Of a stretch of 15,761 nt of DNA, positions 14,972-15,761 are shown piece by piece (the stretch's first letter is position 1; each line of letters opens with the position of its first letter). The notes under the pieces were generated by a model. The model ran no database searches and was not told where the DNA came from. It worked only from the letters and a program-made list of their open reading frames with translations. The stretch lies in contig LRSK01000216.1 of the NCBI GenBank assembly GCA_001563325.1, positions 1 through 15,761 on the forward strand. The letters are read 5' to 3'. The translations under genes were made by a program, and so were the position numbers. The stretch is from Candidatus Thorarchaeota archaeon SMTZ1-83 (GTDB lineage: Archaea; Asgardarchaeota; Thorarchaeia; Thorarchaeales; Thorarchaeaceae).

Positions 14972-15761
14972 CTAGGTTCCATAGATCCCCCGAACCTCTC
15001 TAATCACTAACCCGGGCAAATCCCCCGTTGACCTCACGGGAATGATGCTCGCTCCTGCTCTTCGAACCGCCTCGGCAGCCTTCTTGCTCAGTCCATAGTA
15101 CTCAGGGGCTATGTGAAACATGAAGAACCTGTGACCCAGTCGTGTGATTTCAGAAATGGACTTCATCAGTTTGGCCCAGTTGGCGATTTCTGCGTCAGTT
15201 ATCATTAGGACCATCACATTCGACTCGGCACTCCTGCACTTGTCAGCAATCTTCCTGATAGGCGCTTGCGTCCCTCCGCCCTGATAGGCGAGTAGCACTC
15301 TTTCAGCTGGAGATCGCTCCCTGGACCAGTCACTGTCGCGGGTGCCATCAGAGAAGTTGATCACAGCCACTCTCGCACCCTTGCGAAATGCAAAATCCAT
15401 TGCCGCAAAGGCAGACACGAGTGCCGTGTGATAGGGGCCTGAAACGTTCTTGGGACCCATAGACCAAGTCATCGAACCGCTGGAGTCTATGACAAGTAGA
15501 AGGTCAGGGAGCGACTCGGCTTCAGAATAGCCAGGAACTTCTGTCTTTAGCCATCTTCTTGTTGACATGTTTGGGACCAGAATAGGAAATGCTTGAAGGC
15601 TCTGTACAATGTCGAGCTCCTCGATGGGATCACCCAATCGCCAAGTATCGGCGGTCAGCGGAATCGAGCCCGCACGTTGTTTCTCCCGGACTTCAAAACG
15701 TAGCACGCCTCTAACCTTTGCTCTGTACCAGAAACGAATCCAAGCCTTTCGATTTGAACCA
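14972..15761 (-). CDS. VWA-domain protein with intact MIDAS (5' end outside window)
   Basis: The frame is open to the right edge with no ATG there, and the first candidate start is a GTG at 15706. The upstream codons encode a basic-aromatic stretch (AWIRFWYRAKVRG) that looks like real protein, so the gene probably begins beyond the window. Counting from the GTG, about 60 lead-in residues precede a von Willebrand factor A domain. DSSGSM (74-79) is the DxSxS metal site, GGGTQAP holds the MIDAS Thr, and LMITDAEI the MIDAS Asp, so metal binding should be intact. No signal peptide or membrane segment is visible in the part seen. Archaeal cytoplasmic VWA proteins often work with a MoxR-type AAA+ ATPase encoded upstream; that partner, if present, lies outside. 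The stop is 16 bases from that of the nfnB-like gene, tail-to-tail. Confidence 0.82.
   Translation of the reverse strand, partial: GSNRKAWIRFWYRAKVRGVLRFEVREKQRAGSIPLTADTWRLGDPIEELDIVQSLQAFPILVPNMSTRRWLKTEVPGYSEAESLPDLLLVIDSSGSMTWSMGPKNVSGPYHTALVSAFAAMDFAFRKGARVAVINFSDGTRDSDWSRERSPAERVLLAYQGGGTQAPIRKIADKCRSAESNVMVLMITDAEIANWAKLMKSISEITRLGHRFFMFHIAPEYYGLSKKAAEAVRRAGASIIPVRSTGDLPGLVIREVRGIYGT

Noticed and set aside
15657..15673. A tRNA T-arm-like string (minus strand GCGGGCTCGATTCCGC)
   Set aside because: It lies inside the well-supported VWA reading frame, and no acceptor, D or anticodon arms were found around it.

Overview
The window looks archaeal. The evidence is the operon encoding HMG-CoA synthase, acetyl-CoA acetyltransferase and a DUF35 OB-fold protein (the archaeal mevalonate entry complex), a GTP-dependent (DUF359-type) dephospho-CoA kinase domain, a MoaD/ThiS/SAMP-like ubiquitin-fold protein ending in Gly-Gly, and AT-rich TATA-like boxes about 25-40 nt before several starts. 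Base composition looks close to balanced. The mix of mevalonate genes with bacterial-looking NuoEFG/Nfn redox genes would suit an anaerobic archaeon such as a Thorarchaeota-like or other uncultured lineage, but the window alone does not fix the phylum. No RNA gene, mobile element, CRISPR array or long repeat was seen.

Layout. Positions 1-822 hold the 3' part of an asparagine-synthetase-type gene, overlapping tail-to-tail with a 62-residue ubiquitin-like gene (806-994, minus). After an intergenic region of about 300 bases comes the three-gene operon 1295-3943 for HMG-CoA formation. A convergent metallophosphoesterase (3952-4647, minus) shares a short AT-rich promoter region with a divergent fused CoA-biosynthesis gene (4726-5721, phosphopantetheine adenylyltransferase plus dephospho-CoA kinase). 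Then come a bifunctional NAD(P)H-hydrate repair enzyme (5727-7241, minus) and a SAM-dependent methyltransferase (7384-8061). The largest unit is a redox operon, 8133-14955: NuoE-like, NuoF/HydB-like, NuoG-like, a broken NfnA-like gene, and NfnB. All junctions overlap or abut. The window ends inside a VWA-domain gene on the minus strand.

How they work together. The first half concerns CoA and isoprenoid metabolism: CoA is made by the fused enzyme, acetyl-CoA is condensed by thiolase, and HMG-CoA is formed by the synthase, with DUF35 as the likely bridging subunit. The redox operon concerns NAD(P)H and ferredoxin. NuoE/NuoF give an NADH-FMN module, NuoG-like supplies a chain of Fe-S clusters without a recognisable Mo/W ligand, and NfnB supplies a two-nucleotide flavoprotein with an NADPH site. 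No hydrogenase or formate dehydrogenase catalytic subunit is in the operon. The simplest reading is therefore an electron-bifurcating or confurcating NADH/NADPH/ferredoxin transhydrogenase, conceptually like the Sporomusa-type Nfn (Stn). The nfnA-like gene has lost about 35 codons of its nucleotide-binding region and its reading frame. This is either real decay of a redundant NADH module or an assembly error, and it is the point in the window most worth checking.
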